Below are positions 44,841 through 53,528 of a stretch of DNA of 64,000 bases, piece after piece. The DNA lies in NCBI RefSeq assembly GCF_005298075.1, contig NZ_SZZH01000003.1, forward strand, positions 186,001-250,000, given 5' to 3'. The notes beneath the pieces were generated by a model. That model saw only the letters and a program-made list of their open reading frames with translations, ran no database searches and was not told where the DNA came from. Position 1 is the first letter of the stretch. The number at the start of each line of letters is the position of its first letter. Source of the DNA: Nakamurella flava. GTDB lineage: Bacteria > Actinomycetota > Actinomycetes > Mycobacteriales > Nakamurellaceae. A program made the position numbers and the translations under genes.

Positions 44841-47318
44841 TCAGCCGGTGCGCAGGTCGGTGACGTCCACGGTGCGGACGGCGAGCGCGGCGGCCAGCCA
44901 GGCGGCGAGCACGGTCACTGTCGTGGCGCCGAGAGCCAACGCGGCCGTGACCCCGATGCTCGGCAGATCGGTCGCCGGTCGACCCAGCCTGGTCAGGACC
45001 GCAGCCAACCCGTAGGCGACCGCGGTGGCGATCGGCACGACCGCTGCCGCACTGACCGCGGCCTCCACGACGAAGGACCGACGCAGCACTGTTCGTGGAA
45101 CACCGGCGGCGAGGGCCAGGGCGACCGCGCGACGATTGCGGCTGACCTGGGCGAACGTCAACACCAGGAGACCGCCGAGGGCGGCCAGAACCGTCAGTCC
45201 GGCGGTGCCAGCCAGGCCGGTGCGGCCGACGACCAGCAGGTTGCCCCGCTCGCCGGTGGCTTCGGCGGTGCTGTCCACCTGGACGCGCCAACCCTGCGCC
45301 CCCAGTTCTGCGCGGAGCTGATCGGCCGTCGCGGGGGTGGCCGGTCCGAAGACGCGCAGGTCGATCGCCGCGGCCGCCGCGGGCAACGCCGCGAGGTCGC
45401 CGAGCGCCCCCGGCGTGACGAGGTAGTTGTAGAGACTGTTGCCCCGCAGCAGGCGGTCCGGTTCGACGGTGGCGGTCACCGGGGGCAGCGTCCACGACGC
45501 GCGGCCTTCGTCATCCGCGAAGCGGATGACCGTCCCGGCGGGCGGGTCGGCTGACGAGGCGCCGTCCTGGAGCTGCGTGTCCACCCGGTACACGTCGCCG
45601 TCACGGCAGTCCGGCCGTTCGGGGATGGCCCGGCAGGGCGCCACCATGATCTCGACGGTCTCCGACCGGTCGATGGAGCCGTCGGCCGAGGTGACGCTGC
45701 CGTTGCCGAACTCGCCCGGGAGGTAGAACCCGCCGGTGATCTGCTCCGATCCCGGCGCGGCGGCCAGCACGTCGACCACCCGGGCGCTGTCGCCCACCGT
45801 CAGGCCCGGCTGCGTGGGCTTGAGGTAGACCCGGTAGGCCGGAGCGGTGGACACCGACGTGGCGGTGCGGTCGGCAGCGACCAGGGCCAGTACCGCCTGC
45901 AGGGCGATGGCTCCGGCCAGGACCACGCCGATGCCCGCCACCGTGCCCGCCCGCGCCCGGGGGTCGGCAGTGATGCGGGCGGCGGCCAGGGTGCTCACCG
46001 GCCCCCTGCCCCGGACCACGCGACCCATGGCGGCCACGGCCGGACCAGCCAGCAGGGCCACCGACACCAGGGTCAGGGCCAGGCCCGCGCAGAGCGTCAG
46101 CAGCATCCGGTAGTTGGCGTACAGCCCGCCGTTCGTCAGACCCTGACCCAGGAGCAGCAGTCCGGCGACCAGGACCAGCAGTCCCGGCCACCAGCGCGGG
46201 GCCCGGTCGCCGGTTCGCCGGACGCGCGCCAGCTGGCGGGCCGTGGAGCCGCCGGAGCCGACTGCGCCGGCGACGGATGTGAGCAGACCGACGGCCAGGG
46301 CCGCACCGATGAGCATGGCCGGGGGAAGAGTCAGCGTGCGGGAGGACAGCGGTACCCCGTCCAGGGGAATCCCACGAACGGCCAGGCTGACCAGCGGAAA
46401 GGTGACTGCAGCCAGCGCGGCACCGGTCAGTCCGAGCAGGGTCGCCTCGCCCGCCGCGACCGCCCGGGTCGTGCTGGCGGGGACGCCGAGCAACCGCAGC
46501 GCGGCCAGTCGGCGCTCCCGTGCGGTTCCTCCGAGCCGGCCCAGCAGACCGATCAGCACCAGCAGCGGGGTGATGACCACGACCATTCCGGCCAGCAGCA
46601 GGATGCGCAGGGTCGCGCCCCGGTAGAGCTCCGGGGGGACCGAGTAGTCGCCCCAGCCCGTCGCCAGTTCGAAGGCCGAGCCGCCATCGGGTCCGAAGCC
46701 ATTGGTGGTCGTACCGACGTAGGCCCGCAGTTCGTCGTCGTCCAGCAGGCCGTCGGTGCCGATGGATCCGACGATCGTCTGCGGGAAACGGGCGCGCAGA
46801 TCGGCGCCGGCGGGTGTGGCCATCAGTGCGGCGAGCGCGGGCGACACCACGGCCTGGCCGGGCTCGGGTGCGCCGATCGTTCCGGGCGGCGGGGGGAGGG
46901 CGGCCGAGGAGCCGGCCGGTGGGGCGATGCGGACGACCGTCACCGGCTGCCCACGATAAGGCTGCGACTGGACGTCGACGAAGAAGCGCCCGGGGGTCTG
47001 CAGCAGCTCCGGGAGGGACGGGGAGGGCTGCGACGTGCTCGGGGGATCCGAGCGGGAGATCGCATACGCCGGGGTCAGCGCGGCTGATCGCGCGTCCCGC
47101 TGCCCGAGGGCGGAGAAGGCGGCGGCGGACAGTAGGACGACCGACACGGCCAGTGCGATGGCGACGACAGTGAGCAGCGCCCGCACCCGGTCGGCCAGGT
47201 CGCCTCCGGCGACGAACCGGGCGGCCAGACGCAGCGGCAACCAGGCGGAGGCCCGGCCGGTGGCGGGACGCGGGTGGCCGCCGGTGTCCGCACGGCGGTC
47301 CTGCGTCTGCTCGCTCAC
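44841..47318 (-). CDS. ABC exporter permease (FtsX/MacB-like)
   Basis: An 825-residue permease. A first helix (about 42-66), an extracytoplasmic domain (about 70-220), FtsX-type helices (ILLLAGMVVVITPLLVLIGLL, RRLAALRLLGVPASTTR), a middle helix block, a second extracytoplasmic domain (about 530-710) and a C-terminal three-helix FtsX block with VSRNRRAVALALAAGVPRTVLRR. Such permeases move or extract lipids, peptides or drugs. GTG 47318 overlaps the ATPase stop (GTGA). The longer frame to 47624 overlaps the ATPase gene and was excluded. Confidence 0.85.
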   Translation of the reverse strand: MSEQTQDRRADTGGHPRPATGRASAWLPLRLAARFVAGGDLADRVRALLTVVAIALAVSVVLLSAAAFSALGQRDARSAALTPAYAISRSDPPSTSQPSPSLPELLQTPGRFFVDVQSQPYRGQPVTVVRIAPPAGSSAALPPPPGTIGAPEPGQAVVSPALAALMATPAGADLRARFPQTIVGSIGTDGLLDDDELRAYVGTTTNGFGPDGGSAFELATGWGDYSVPPELYRGATLRILLLAGMVVVITPLLVLIGLLGRLGGTARERRLAALRLLGVPASTTRAVAAGEATLLGLTGAALAAVTFPLVSLAVRGIPLDGVPLSSRTLTLPPAMLIGAALAVGLLTSVAGAVGSGGSTARQLARVRRTGDRAPRWWPGLLVLVAGLLLLGQGLTNGGLYANYRMLLTLCAGLALTLVSVALLAGPAVAAMGRVVRGRGPVSTLAAARITADPRARAGTVAGIGVVLAGAIALQAVLALVAADRTATSVSTAPAYRVYLKPTQPGLTVGDSARVVDVLAAAPGSEQITGGFYLPGEFGNGSVTSADGSIDRSETVEIMVAPCRAIPERPDCRDGDVYRVDTQLQDGASSADPPAGTVIRFADDEGRASWTLPPVTATVEPDRLLRGNSLYNYLVTPGALGDLAALPAAAAAIDLRVFGPATPATADQLRAELGAQGWRVQVDSTAEATGERGNLLVVGRTGLAGTAGLTVLAALGGLLVLTFAQVSRNRRAVALALAAGVPRTVLRRSFVVEAAVSAAAVVPIATAVAYGLAAVLTRLGRPATDLPSIGVTAALALGATTVTVLAAWLAAALAVRTVDVTDLRTG

Positions 47319-47992
47319 GCCGCCGACCGGGTCTCGGAGGTGCGGCCGTCCCGTACGACGATCTCGCGGTCGGAGTAGGCGGCGATGCGGGTGTCGTGGG
47401 TGATGAGGACGAGGGCGGCGTCGGTCTCCCGGACCGCTTCGACGAGCAGTCGCATCACCTGTTCGCCCTGCAGGCTGTCCAGGGCGCCGGTCGGTTCGTC
47501 GGCGAAGATCACCGCCGGGCGGTGGGCCAGGGCCCGGGCGACGGCGATCCGTTGGGCCTGCCCGCCGGACACCTGGCCAGGCCGCTGACCGGCGACGTCC
47601 GGCACGCCGAGCCGGTCCAGCCACGTCCGGGCGGTCTCGTCCGCGCTGCGACGGCCCTGTCCGAGCAGCCGCAACGGCAGGCTGACGTTCTCGAGGCAGG
47701 TCAGCTCGTCGATGAGCTGCCCGAACTGGAAGACGAAACCGAATTCCCGCAGCCGCAGGTCGGAGCGGCGGCGGTCGTCCAGGCCGGCCAGGTCGACGCC
47801 CCGGTAGTGCACGGACCCCGTCTTGGGCGGCAGGATCCCGGCCGCGCAGTGCAGCAGGGTCGACTTGCCGGATCCGGACGGTCCGAGCACGGCGAGCACC
47901 TCGCCGGCGTCGACGGTCAGGTCGGCGCCGCGCAGGGCGGGGGTGTTGCCGAAGAAGTAGGTCACGTCCCGGGCGGTCAGCAGGGCGCTCAT
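47315..47992 (-). CDS. ABC transporter ATP-binding protein (LolD/MacB type)
   Basis: A 225-residue ATPase: Walker A GPSGSGKSTLL (about residues 38-48), Q-loop FVFQFGQLIDEL, signature VSGGQAQRIAVARAL, Walker B VIFADEPTGALD and switch His in LITHDTR. This is the MacB/LolD-type exporter family. ATG 47992 overlaps the PadR stop, and its own stop overlaps the permease GTG, so PadR, ATPase and permeases are one operon. It energises the two adjacent permeases; the substrate is unknown. Confidence 0.93.
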   Translation of the reverse strand: MSALLTARDVTYFFGNTPALRGADLTVDAGEVLAVLGPSGSGKSTLLHCAAGILPPKTGSVHYRGVDLAGLDDRRRSDLRLREFGFVFQFGQLIDELTCLENVSLPLRLLGQGRRSADETARTWLDRLGVPDVAGQRPGQVSGGQAQRIAVARALAHRPAVIFADEPTGALDSLQGEQVMRLLVEAVRETDAALVLITHDTRIAAYSDREIVVRDGRTSETRSAA

Positions 47993-48513
47993 CGGGCGAC
48001 CTGCTCGCGCAGCTCGGCCAACCGGGCGGCGGTGAGGTCGAGCCACCGCAGGTCCGCCTCCAGGTGGAACAGGGCGTGGTCGCAGATGAGCTGGTCGGCC
48101 AGGTCGCCGGACTCCTTGCGGCGGGTGTACTGGCGCATGGCCGTCAGGTGTTCGCGCCGCTGCGCGTCCAGCACCTGGTCGGCGTTCCGGTCGGACAGCA
48201 GGGCCAACACCACCTTCGTGTACAGGGTGTTCTGCAGGTACTCGCTCGGCTTCTCCGGCGAGGTCAGCCACGCGTCGATGTCGCTGACCCCGGCGTCGGT
48301 GATGGCGTAGAGCTTGCGGTCCGGCCCCTCGCCCGCCGCCGTGCCCTCCGCCGTCACCAGACCGTTCTTCAGCAGCCGGGCCAGCGTCGCGTAGACCTGG
48401 CCATAGGCCAGCGGGCGGTCCGCCCGGAACAGATCGTCGTGCGCGCGCTTGAGGTCGTAACCGTGCCGCGGAGTGCTCTCCAGCAGGGCCAGGAGTGTTC
48501 GGGAGACCGACAT
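47989..48513 (-). CDS. PadR-family transcriptional repressor
   Basis: A 174-residue protein: MSVSRTLLALLESTPRHGYDLKRAHDDLF, the PadR winged helix with AYGQVYATLARLLKNGLV and the wing GPDRKLYAITDAG, followed by a Vir-type helical dimerisation domain (about 90-172). PadR repressors of this type (LmrR-like) control neighbouring multidrug exporters and bind drug-like effectors. ATG 48513 is the start; just upstream is an inverted repeat that fits its operator, so it is probably autoregulated with the exporter genes it overlaps. Confidence 0.92.
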   Translation of the reverse strand: MSVSRTLLALLESTPRHGYDLKRAHDDLFRADRPLAYGQVYATLARLLKNGLVTAEGTAAGEGPDRKLYAITDAGVSDIDAWLTSPEKPSEYLQNTLYTKVVLALLSDRNADQVLDAQRREHLTAMRQYTRRKESGDLADQLICDHALFHLEADLRWLDLTAARLAELREQVAR

Positions 48514-48520
48514 GGCGCGA

Positions 48521-48552
48521 CTATACACACGGTATCTACTCGCTGTGTAGAC
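48521..48552. promoter_or_regulatory. Candidate PadR operator
   Basis: TACACA (48524-48529) and TGTGTA (48544-48549) form an inverted repeat with a 14-base spacer, 8-40 bases upstream of the padR start. The flanking CTA/TAG extend the symmetry. The stretch is markedly A/T-rich for this genome. PadR-type repressors commonly bind such ACAC/TGTG dyads over their own promoter. Confidence 0.6.
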
Positions 48553-48645
48553 ACGCGTGGTGCAGGTGTTCGCCCCGCTGCCGTCGGCGAGCCGGGCAAC
48601 CTCCCGGCGCCGCATCTCGTATGTAGAGATGAAGGGGAGGTGGAG

Positions 48646-49155
48646 ATGGCCGATCGCGCGACGTTCTCGACGCTGGTCCGCGACCGTGCGCCGGCCTGGC
48701 GACGCACGGCGTACCTGATTTGCGGGAACTGGGCCCAGGCCGAGGACCTCACGCAAAGCGTGCTGCTGCGGATGTACCTGAAGTGGCCGTCCATCGACCC
48801 GAACGGCATCGACGCCTACGCCCGGGTGGCCATCGCCCGGTTGGCCGTCGACGAGTCCCGGCGACCCCACCGACGCCGCGAGGTCAGCAGTGGACAACTG
48901 CCGGATCGCGGCGCCGACTACGCCTCTCCCGACGAGGCGATGGATGTGCGCCGGGCGCTGACGGGCCTGCCCCGGGGCCAGCGGGCCACGCTGGTCCTCC
49001 GCTACTACGCCGGCTTCTCGGTCGCCGAGACGGCCGCCGCCCTCGGCATCACCGAGGGCACCGTCAAATCACAGACCGCCAAGGGCATCGCCGCGCTGCG
49101 CGAACGACTGAGCGCCGCACCGGCGGGGGAGACCGAAGGGAGGGGACCACGATGA
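48646..49155 (+). CDS. RNA polymerase sigma factor, SigE-type ECF
   Basis: A 169-residue ECF sigma factor. Region 2 has FSTLVRDRAPAWRRTAYLICGNWAQAEDLTQSVLLRMYLKW; region 4 has LTGLPRGQRATLVLRYYAGFSVAETAAALGITEGTVKSQTAKGIAALRE. ATG 48646 follows GGGGAGGTGGAG. Its stop overlaps the ATG of the next gene, a membrane protein likely to be its anti-sigma partner. It diverges from the PadR operon. No zinc anti-sigma motif is present, so control is probably by membrane tethering. Confidence 0.92.
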   Translation: MADRATFSTLVRDRAPAWRRTAYLICGNWAQAEDLTQSVLLRMYLKWPSIDPNGIDAYARVAIARLAVDESRRPHRRREVSSGQLPDRGADYASPDEAMDVRRALTGLPRGQRATLVLRYYAGFSVAETAAALGITEGTVKSQTAKGIAALRERLSAAPAGETEGRGPR

Positions 49156-49979
49156 CCGACGATCAGGAGGCCCGGGAGGCCGCGCGCTGGTTCGCGTCCG
49201 CGCTGTCGGACGAACCAGCCGGGGCGGTCGATGTGGACGCCGCAATACGGCAGGGGGACCGCCGGCTCCGGCAGCGCCGGATGTGGGCGGTCGGCGGGGT
49301 TGCTGCTGCGGTGACCGTGGGGGTCGTCGGGGTGGGGTTGGGCACGCGGTGGATCGGTGGGTCGACCGTCACGCCCGCGGCCGTGCCGGGGTGTTCGACG
49401 GTGGTGTCGACCGCGGCGCCGATCGGCGTGGACGGACCGCTGCTGCTCACGTCCCTCGCCCCGGGAGCGTCCAGCCCGTCCGAGCAGGGACCGGCCGGGG
49501 CGTCGGACGAATACCTGGTGCGCGCGCCGGCCGCGGTCATCGCCGCCCTGCCGACCGGGGTCGTCGAATACTCGCCGTCGCCGGGTCCGGATGACCACGG
49601 GGCCGACGGCGCGCCAGGCGGGCAGTTCTGGATGTCGAACGGAGAGGTGTCCACCACGATGCTGACGGTCCAGGACGCCGGTGGTACCCGGCAGGCCCGG
49701 CTCACGCTCGATTTGCAGGGCTACGGAGACGGCGCACCCCCGTCGTGCGCCGACTCGGTCATCCGCCGGGTTGTCTCTGATGACGGAACGGTCGTCGACG
49801 TCAGTCGGGAGGGAGCCGCGGGGCTTGTCGCGCACGCCTGGTTCCCCGACGGCAGCGCTGTCCGGCTCACTCTCGAGCCGTCGGACGCATCAGTGGGGCT
49901 GGACACCTCGAGCCTCCCGATGACCGACGAGCAGCTCGCCACCCTGGCGGCCACCCGCGCACTGTCGATGACCGGCTGA
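49152..49979 (+). CDS. Single-pass membrane protein, candidate anti-sigma partner
   Basis: A 275-residue protein: a short acidic/basic cytoplasmic part (EAREAARWFASALS, RQGDRRLRQRRM), one transmembrane helix (about 44-66, WAVGGVAAAVTVGVVGVGLG) and a 200-residue extracytoplasmic region rich in Ser, Gly and Asp with two Cys (PGCST, PSCAD). ATG 49152 overlaps the sigma stop (ATGA). Position and topology match proteins that restrain SigE-type factors, but no canonical anti-sigma motif is seen. Function is inference. Confidence 0.75.
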   Translation: MTDDQEAREAARWFASALSDEPAGAVDVDAAIRQGDRRLRQRRMWAVGGVAAAVTVGVVGVGLGTRWIGGSTVTPAAVPGCSTVVSTAAPIGVDGPLLLTSLAPGASSPSEQGPAGASDEYLVRAPAAVIAALPTGVVEYSPSPGPDDHGADGAPGGQFWMSNGEVSTTMLTVQDAGGTRQARLTLDLQGYGDGAPPSCADSVIRRVVSDDGTVVDVSREGAAGLVAHAWFPDGSAVRLTLEPSDASVGLDTSSLPMTDEQLATLAATRALSMTG

Positions 49980-49980
49980 G

Positions 49981-50009
49981 TCGTCCCGCCGAGGCGCTCG
50001 GCGGGACGA
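49981..50009. terminator. Hairpin between the sigma operon and acs
   Basis: A perfect 12-pair stem (49981-49992 and 49998-50009) with a GGCGC loop starts one base after the anti-sigma-like stop and ends 13 bases before the acs stop. It suits termination of both converging transcripts. Confidence 0.8.
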
Positions 50010-50022
50010 CCCGCAGTCCGGC

Positions 50023-52101
50023 TCAGTCGTCGTTCTTGTTGCCGCCCAGGCCTTGGGAGATGAGGTTCAGGACGGTGGGGTCCTGCAGGGTGGTGGCATC
50101 GCCCGTGGCGCGGTTCTCGGCGATGTCACGCAGCAGGCGGCGCATGATCTTCCCGGACCGGGTCTTGGGCAGTTCCGGGACGACCAGGATGCGCTTGGGT
50201 TTGGCGATCGGCCCGATCTCCTTGGCCACGTGGTTGCGCAGCTGCTGCACCAGCGCGTCCCCATCGTCGACCGCTCCGCCGCGCAGGATGACGAACGCGA
50301 CGATCCCCTGCCCGGTCATGTCATCAGCCGCGCCGACCACCGCGGCCTCGGCCACCGCCTCGTGGGACACCAGGGCCGATTCGACCTCGGTGGTCGAGAT
50401 CCGGTGCCCGGAGACGTTCATGACGTCATCGACCCGCCCCAGCAGCCAGATCGCCCCGTCGTCGTCGTACTTCGCCCCGTCCCCGGCGAAGTAATACCCC
50501 TGGTCGGCGAACCGCGACCAGTACGTGTCAACGAATCGCTGGTCGTCGCCGTAGATGGTGCGCAGCATCGACGGCCACGGCTTGTCGATGACCAGATACC
50601 CACCCTGCCCGTGACCGACCGGGACGCCTTCGTCGTTGACGATCTTCGCGCTGATCCCCGGGATCGGGGTCATCGCCGACCCCGGCTTGGTGTGCGTCAC
50701 CCCCGGCAGCGGGGAGATCATGATCGCCCCGGTCTCGGTTTGCCACCACGTGTCCACGATCGGGCACCGCTCCCGCCCGATGTTGACCCGGTACCACATC
50801 CACGCCTCCGGGTTGATCGGCTCACCCACCGACCCCAACACCCGCAAACTGGACAGATCAAACCTGGCGGGGATGTCGGCGCCCCACTTCATGAACGTCC
50901 GGATCAACGTCGGCGCCGTGTAATAGATGCTCACCTTGTACTTGTCGATGATCTGCCAATGCCGCGACTCATCCGGCGTGTTCGGCGTCCCCTCATAGAT
51001 CACCTGCGACGCCCCGTTGGCCAGCGGCCCGTACACGATGTAGGAATGCCCGGTCACCCACCCGATATCAGCGGTGCACCAATACACATCCGACTCGGGT
51101 TTCAGATCGAACACCACCCGATGCGTGTACGCCGCCTGCGTCAAATACCCACCCGAGGTGTGCAGGATCCCCTTGGGCTTCCCCGTCGTGCCGGACGTGT
51201 ACAAGATGAACAACGGCTGCTCCGAGTCGAACACCTGCGCCTCATGCTGCTCGGGCTGGGCGTCGACCACCTCATGCCACCACACATCCCGGCCCTCGTC
51301 CCAGGTGACCTCCCCACCGGTGCGCCGCACCACCAGCACCTTCTGAACCGGCGAGTCAGCACCGGCGACCGCCTCATCGACCGCGTCCTTCAGGTTCACC
51401 GCCTGCCCGCGCCGGTACTGACCGTCCGCGGTGATCACCACCGAGGCCTGCGCATCGGAGATCCGCGACCGCAACGCCTCCGCCGAGAACCCCGCGAACA
51501 CCACCGAATGCGCCGCCCCCAGACGGGCACACGCCAACATCGCCACCACCGCCTGCGGAATCATCGGCAAATAGATCGCCACCCGATCCCCCGCCGACAC
51601 CCCCAGCTCCGTCAAAGCGTTCGCGGCCTGCGCCACCCGCACCCGCAAATCGCTGTACGTGATCTGTTCAGAATCCCCCGGCTCACCCTCCCAGAAGATC
51701 GCCACCCGATCCCCATGACCAGCCTCCACATGACGATCCACACAATTGACCGCCACATTCAACCCACCACCCACAAACCACCGCGCATGCGGCCGATCCG
51801 ACCAATCCACCACCGCACCAAAATCCCGACCCCACGACAAGGCCCGCGCCTGCTCAGCCCAGAACCCCTCGGGGTCATCGGCGGCCTGCTGATAGGACTC
51901 GGCGGTCGCATTGGCCTTCGCGGCCAGGGATTCCGGCGGCGCAAAGGTGCGGTTCTCGGCCAGCAGATTGTCGAGGGTGTTGGCGTCGTCGGTGGGCGCC
52001 GTGCTGGCCTCACCGGTCGCGGCTGACGACCCCGCGCCGGCCGTGGCTGCGGCCGCCGGGTCCGGGGTGACGTCGGCAGTGGGGGATGACGGTCCGCTCA
52101 T
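50023..52101 (-). CDS. acs: Acetyl-CoA synthetase, AMP-forming
   Basis: A 692-residue enzyme that converts acetate, ATP and CoA into acetyl-CoA. The N-terminal 45 residues are an Ala/Thr-rich extension. Motifs: FAGFSAEALRSRISDAQ, LYTSGTTGKPKGI, WCTADIGWVTGHSYIVYGPL, VDTWWQTETGAIM, GYYFAGDGAKYDDDGAIWLLGR, and the C-terminal TRSGKIMRRLLRDIA whose Lys is the usual acetylation site. ATG 52101 has GAGGAG six bases upstream. Alone on the minus strand, divergent from the Fic-like gene, in the order seen in mycobacteria (Rv3667). Confidence 0.96.
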   Translation of the reverse strand: MSGPSSPTADVTPDPAAAATAGAGSSAATGEASTAPTDDANTLDNLLAENRTFAPPESLAAKANATAESYQQAADDPEGFWAEQARALSWGRDFGAVVDWSDRPHARWFVGGGLNVAVNCVDRHVEAGHGDRVAIFWEGEPGDSEQITYSDLRVRVAQAANALTELGVSAGDRVAIYLPMIPQAVVAMLACARLGAAHSVVFAGFSAEALRSRISDAQASVVITADGQYRRGQAVNLKDAVDEAVAGADSPVQKVLVVRRTGGEVTWDEGRDVWWHEVVDAQPEQHEAQVFDSEQPLFILYTSGTTGKPKGILHTSGGYLTQAAYTHRVVFDLKPESDVYWCTADIGWVTGHSYIVYGPLANGASQVIYEGTPNTPDESRHWQIIDKYKVSIYYTAPTLIRTFMKWGADIPARFDLSSLRVLGSVGEPINPEAWMWYRVNIGRERCPIVDTWWQTETGAIMISPLPGVTHTKPGSAMTPIPGISAKIVNDEGVPVGHGQGGYLVIDKPWPSMLRTIYGDDQRFVDTYWSRFADQGYYFAGDGAKYDDDGAIWLLGRVDDVMNVSGHRISTTEVESALVSHEAVAEAAVVGAADDMTGQGIVAFVILRGGAVDDGDALVQQLRNHVAKEIGPIAKPKRILVVPELPKTRSGKIMRRLLRDIAENRATGDATTLQDPTVLNLISQGLGGNKNDD

Positions 52102-52319
52102 GAGAACTCCTCGGTGGTGACGACGTTGTCGACCGGACCGACGCAGCGCGTGGGGTACCGGCGTCTCGGGGCGACGGTAACCAAGCGCGGTGACACCCGC
52201 CACGGCCGGGTCCGCCCGGGCGGCCAGCGGTCGGCGGGGATCGGTCAACGGTCGCGCGAGCCGGCGAGCCGGGGTGGTGAGGCGGTGAGCGGGCCGGCGA
52301 ACCAGCTGGCGTCGGTAGC

Positions 52320-53087
52320 GTGCGGGACGTGTCCAGTTCTGCCGGCGATCGCGTCGCCCCATCCGGTCCCGCTGAGCCGCGCGGTGCATCGGGCCCCGCC
52401 CGGCGGGCACCGGCACCCGAGCAGGACGGAGACGTCGAACGCGCGAGACGGGCCATCGACGAGGTCCGCGGTCATCCCGCTCAACGTCGTCACCGGGAGC
52501 GGAACGCAGCCGAGGCCGGCCTGCGGGCGGCCCGGCTGTCGGCCGCGATCGACGGGGTCCCGCTGTCCGTCCCGACGACGACCGTGTCGCCGGTGCTGGT
52601 CGGAGCCGTTCGGGCCGGCGCGGCCCTGCCCGATCTCGTCGGAGCCTGGCAGCGCTCTCCCCGGCAGGTGCTGGCCCGCCTCCATCTGCTCGCCGCCGCC
52701 GGGGTGGCGGCTGACGGCGAGGTCGGGCGGCCGCGTCCCGGCCCCGGGGCGGCGTCCGCGCTGGGACAGGTCAGCGATCTGGTGCTGGCGGGTGGTCGAC
52801 CGGCTCCGCAACTGGTCGCCCTCGTCCATCGGGAGCTCGTCGTGACGTCGCCGTTCGCGACGGCCAACGGTGTGGTGGCCCGGGCGGCCGCGCGACTGAC
52901 GATGATGGCGACCGGGCTGGACCCCGACGGCCTCACCGTGCCCGAGATCGCCTATCTGCGATGGTTTCGTCCCGATTCTCGTCCGGAGCCGATCGGCTGG
53001 GACGAGGTCGAGTGGACGCGACGGACGGTCGACGCTCTGGTCGAGGGCGCACGGGAAGCGATCACCGTCGCTGACAGTGTCATTTGA
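52320..53087 (+). CDS. Fic-fold-like protein with a degenerate active-site motif
   Basis: A 255-residue protein. The first 60 residues are Arg/Pro-rich and probably disordered; residues 60-255 are helical. The segment ALVHRELVVTSPFATANGVVA then RAAARL aligns with the Fic signature HPFx(D/E)GNGRxxR: Ser177-Pro-Phe, Ala-Asn-Gly-Val and Arg188 keep PF, N, G and the last R but lose the catalytic His and the GNGR arginine. The surrounding helices (AIDGVPLS ... LVLAGGRPAPQL) also resemble Fic domains. The start may be GTG 52320 or GTG 52329. It is divergent from acs with a 218-base spacer. Adenylyltransferase activity is unlikely; a binding or scaffold role is inference. Confidence 0.7.
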   Translation: MRDVSSSAGDRVAPSGPAEPRGASGPARRAPAPEQDGDVERARRAIDEVRGHPAQRRHRERNAAEAGLRAARLSAAIDGVPLSVPTTTVSPVLVGAVRAGAALPDLVGAWQRSPRQVLARLHLLAAAGVAADGEVGRPRPGPGAASALGQVSDLVLAGGRPAPQLVALVHRELVVTSPFATANGVVARAAARLTMMATGLDPDGLTVPEIAYLRWFRPDSRPEPIGWDEVEWTRRTVDALVEGAREAITVADSVI

Positions 53088-53528
53088 TGCTCACCAGCAT
53101 TTTGGCTGCTACTAGTAATCAGGCAATCACTTTGCGATTTTATTGGCCGCGCAAAAGCACGGCGCGGCTTGCTCCGTCCGGGTGAATTCCTCCGCATGTT
53201 CCGGCCCACCGATCTGGGGGCGCCCCTTCGCATCGAAGGGGCGCGAAAAGGGCGCCCGTGGCGGGCCGGCGTCGTGAACCGGTCCCGAGCCAACGGTGGT
53301 CCCGCTCGGCGCATTCGCCCGGAGCGGAACGTGGGGCGAGGCCCGGAGTGACCTGCCGGGCCGCGGTCGGCCGGGCGAGGGGAGCGTCGAACGACAGCGC
53401 ACCGGCTGCTCGCTGTTCTCCGCGACGATCCGGGCGGCCGGCCGGCGCATGCCTGGTCCGGAAATGAAAGACGGCGCCCCGCAATACTTCTCGGGGCGCC
53501 GTCGGCGTAGGCTGACCGGCTACCAGGC
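53088..53528. other. Non-coding region with an AT-rich patch
   Basis: About 440 bases with no convincing gene. The first part (53090-53152) is strikingly A/T-rich for this genome, with stretches such as GCGATTTTATTGG and TACTAGTAATC. An 11-pair hairpin at 53220-53244 with a three-base loop follows but has no T-run. Short open frames here are Arg/Pro/Gly-rich and lack good ribosome sites. The patch could be a promoter, a silencer-protein site or a remnant. Confidence 0.5.
53470..53503 (-). terminator. Intrinsic terminator on the minus strand
   Basis: A perfect 12-pair stem (53470-53481 with 53492-53503) and ten-base loop. Read leftward it is followed by CTTTCATTT, a T-rich tail that the opposite reading lacks, so it terminates a leftward transcript. 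The only candidate upstream is the 32-residue reading frame ending at 53529. Confidence 0.75.

Noticed and set aside
53110-53122. CTAGTAATC string resembling the 3' part of 16S rRNA
   Set aside because: Only nine bases match and the flanks do not; treated as chance.
53220-53244. 11-pair hairpin as a terminator
   Set aside because: It has no T-run on either strand and lies over 130 bases after the nearest stop; kept only as a note.
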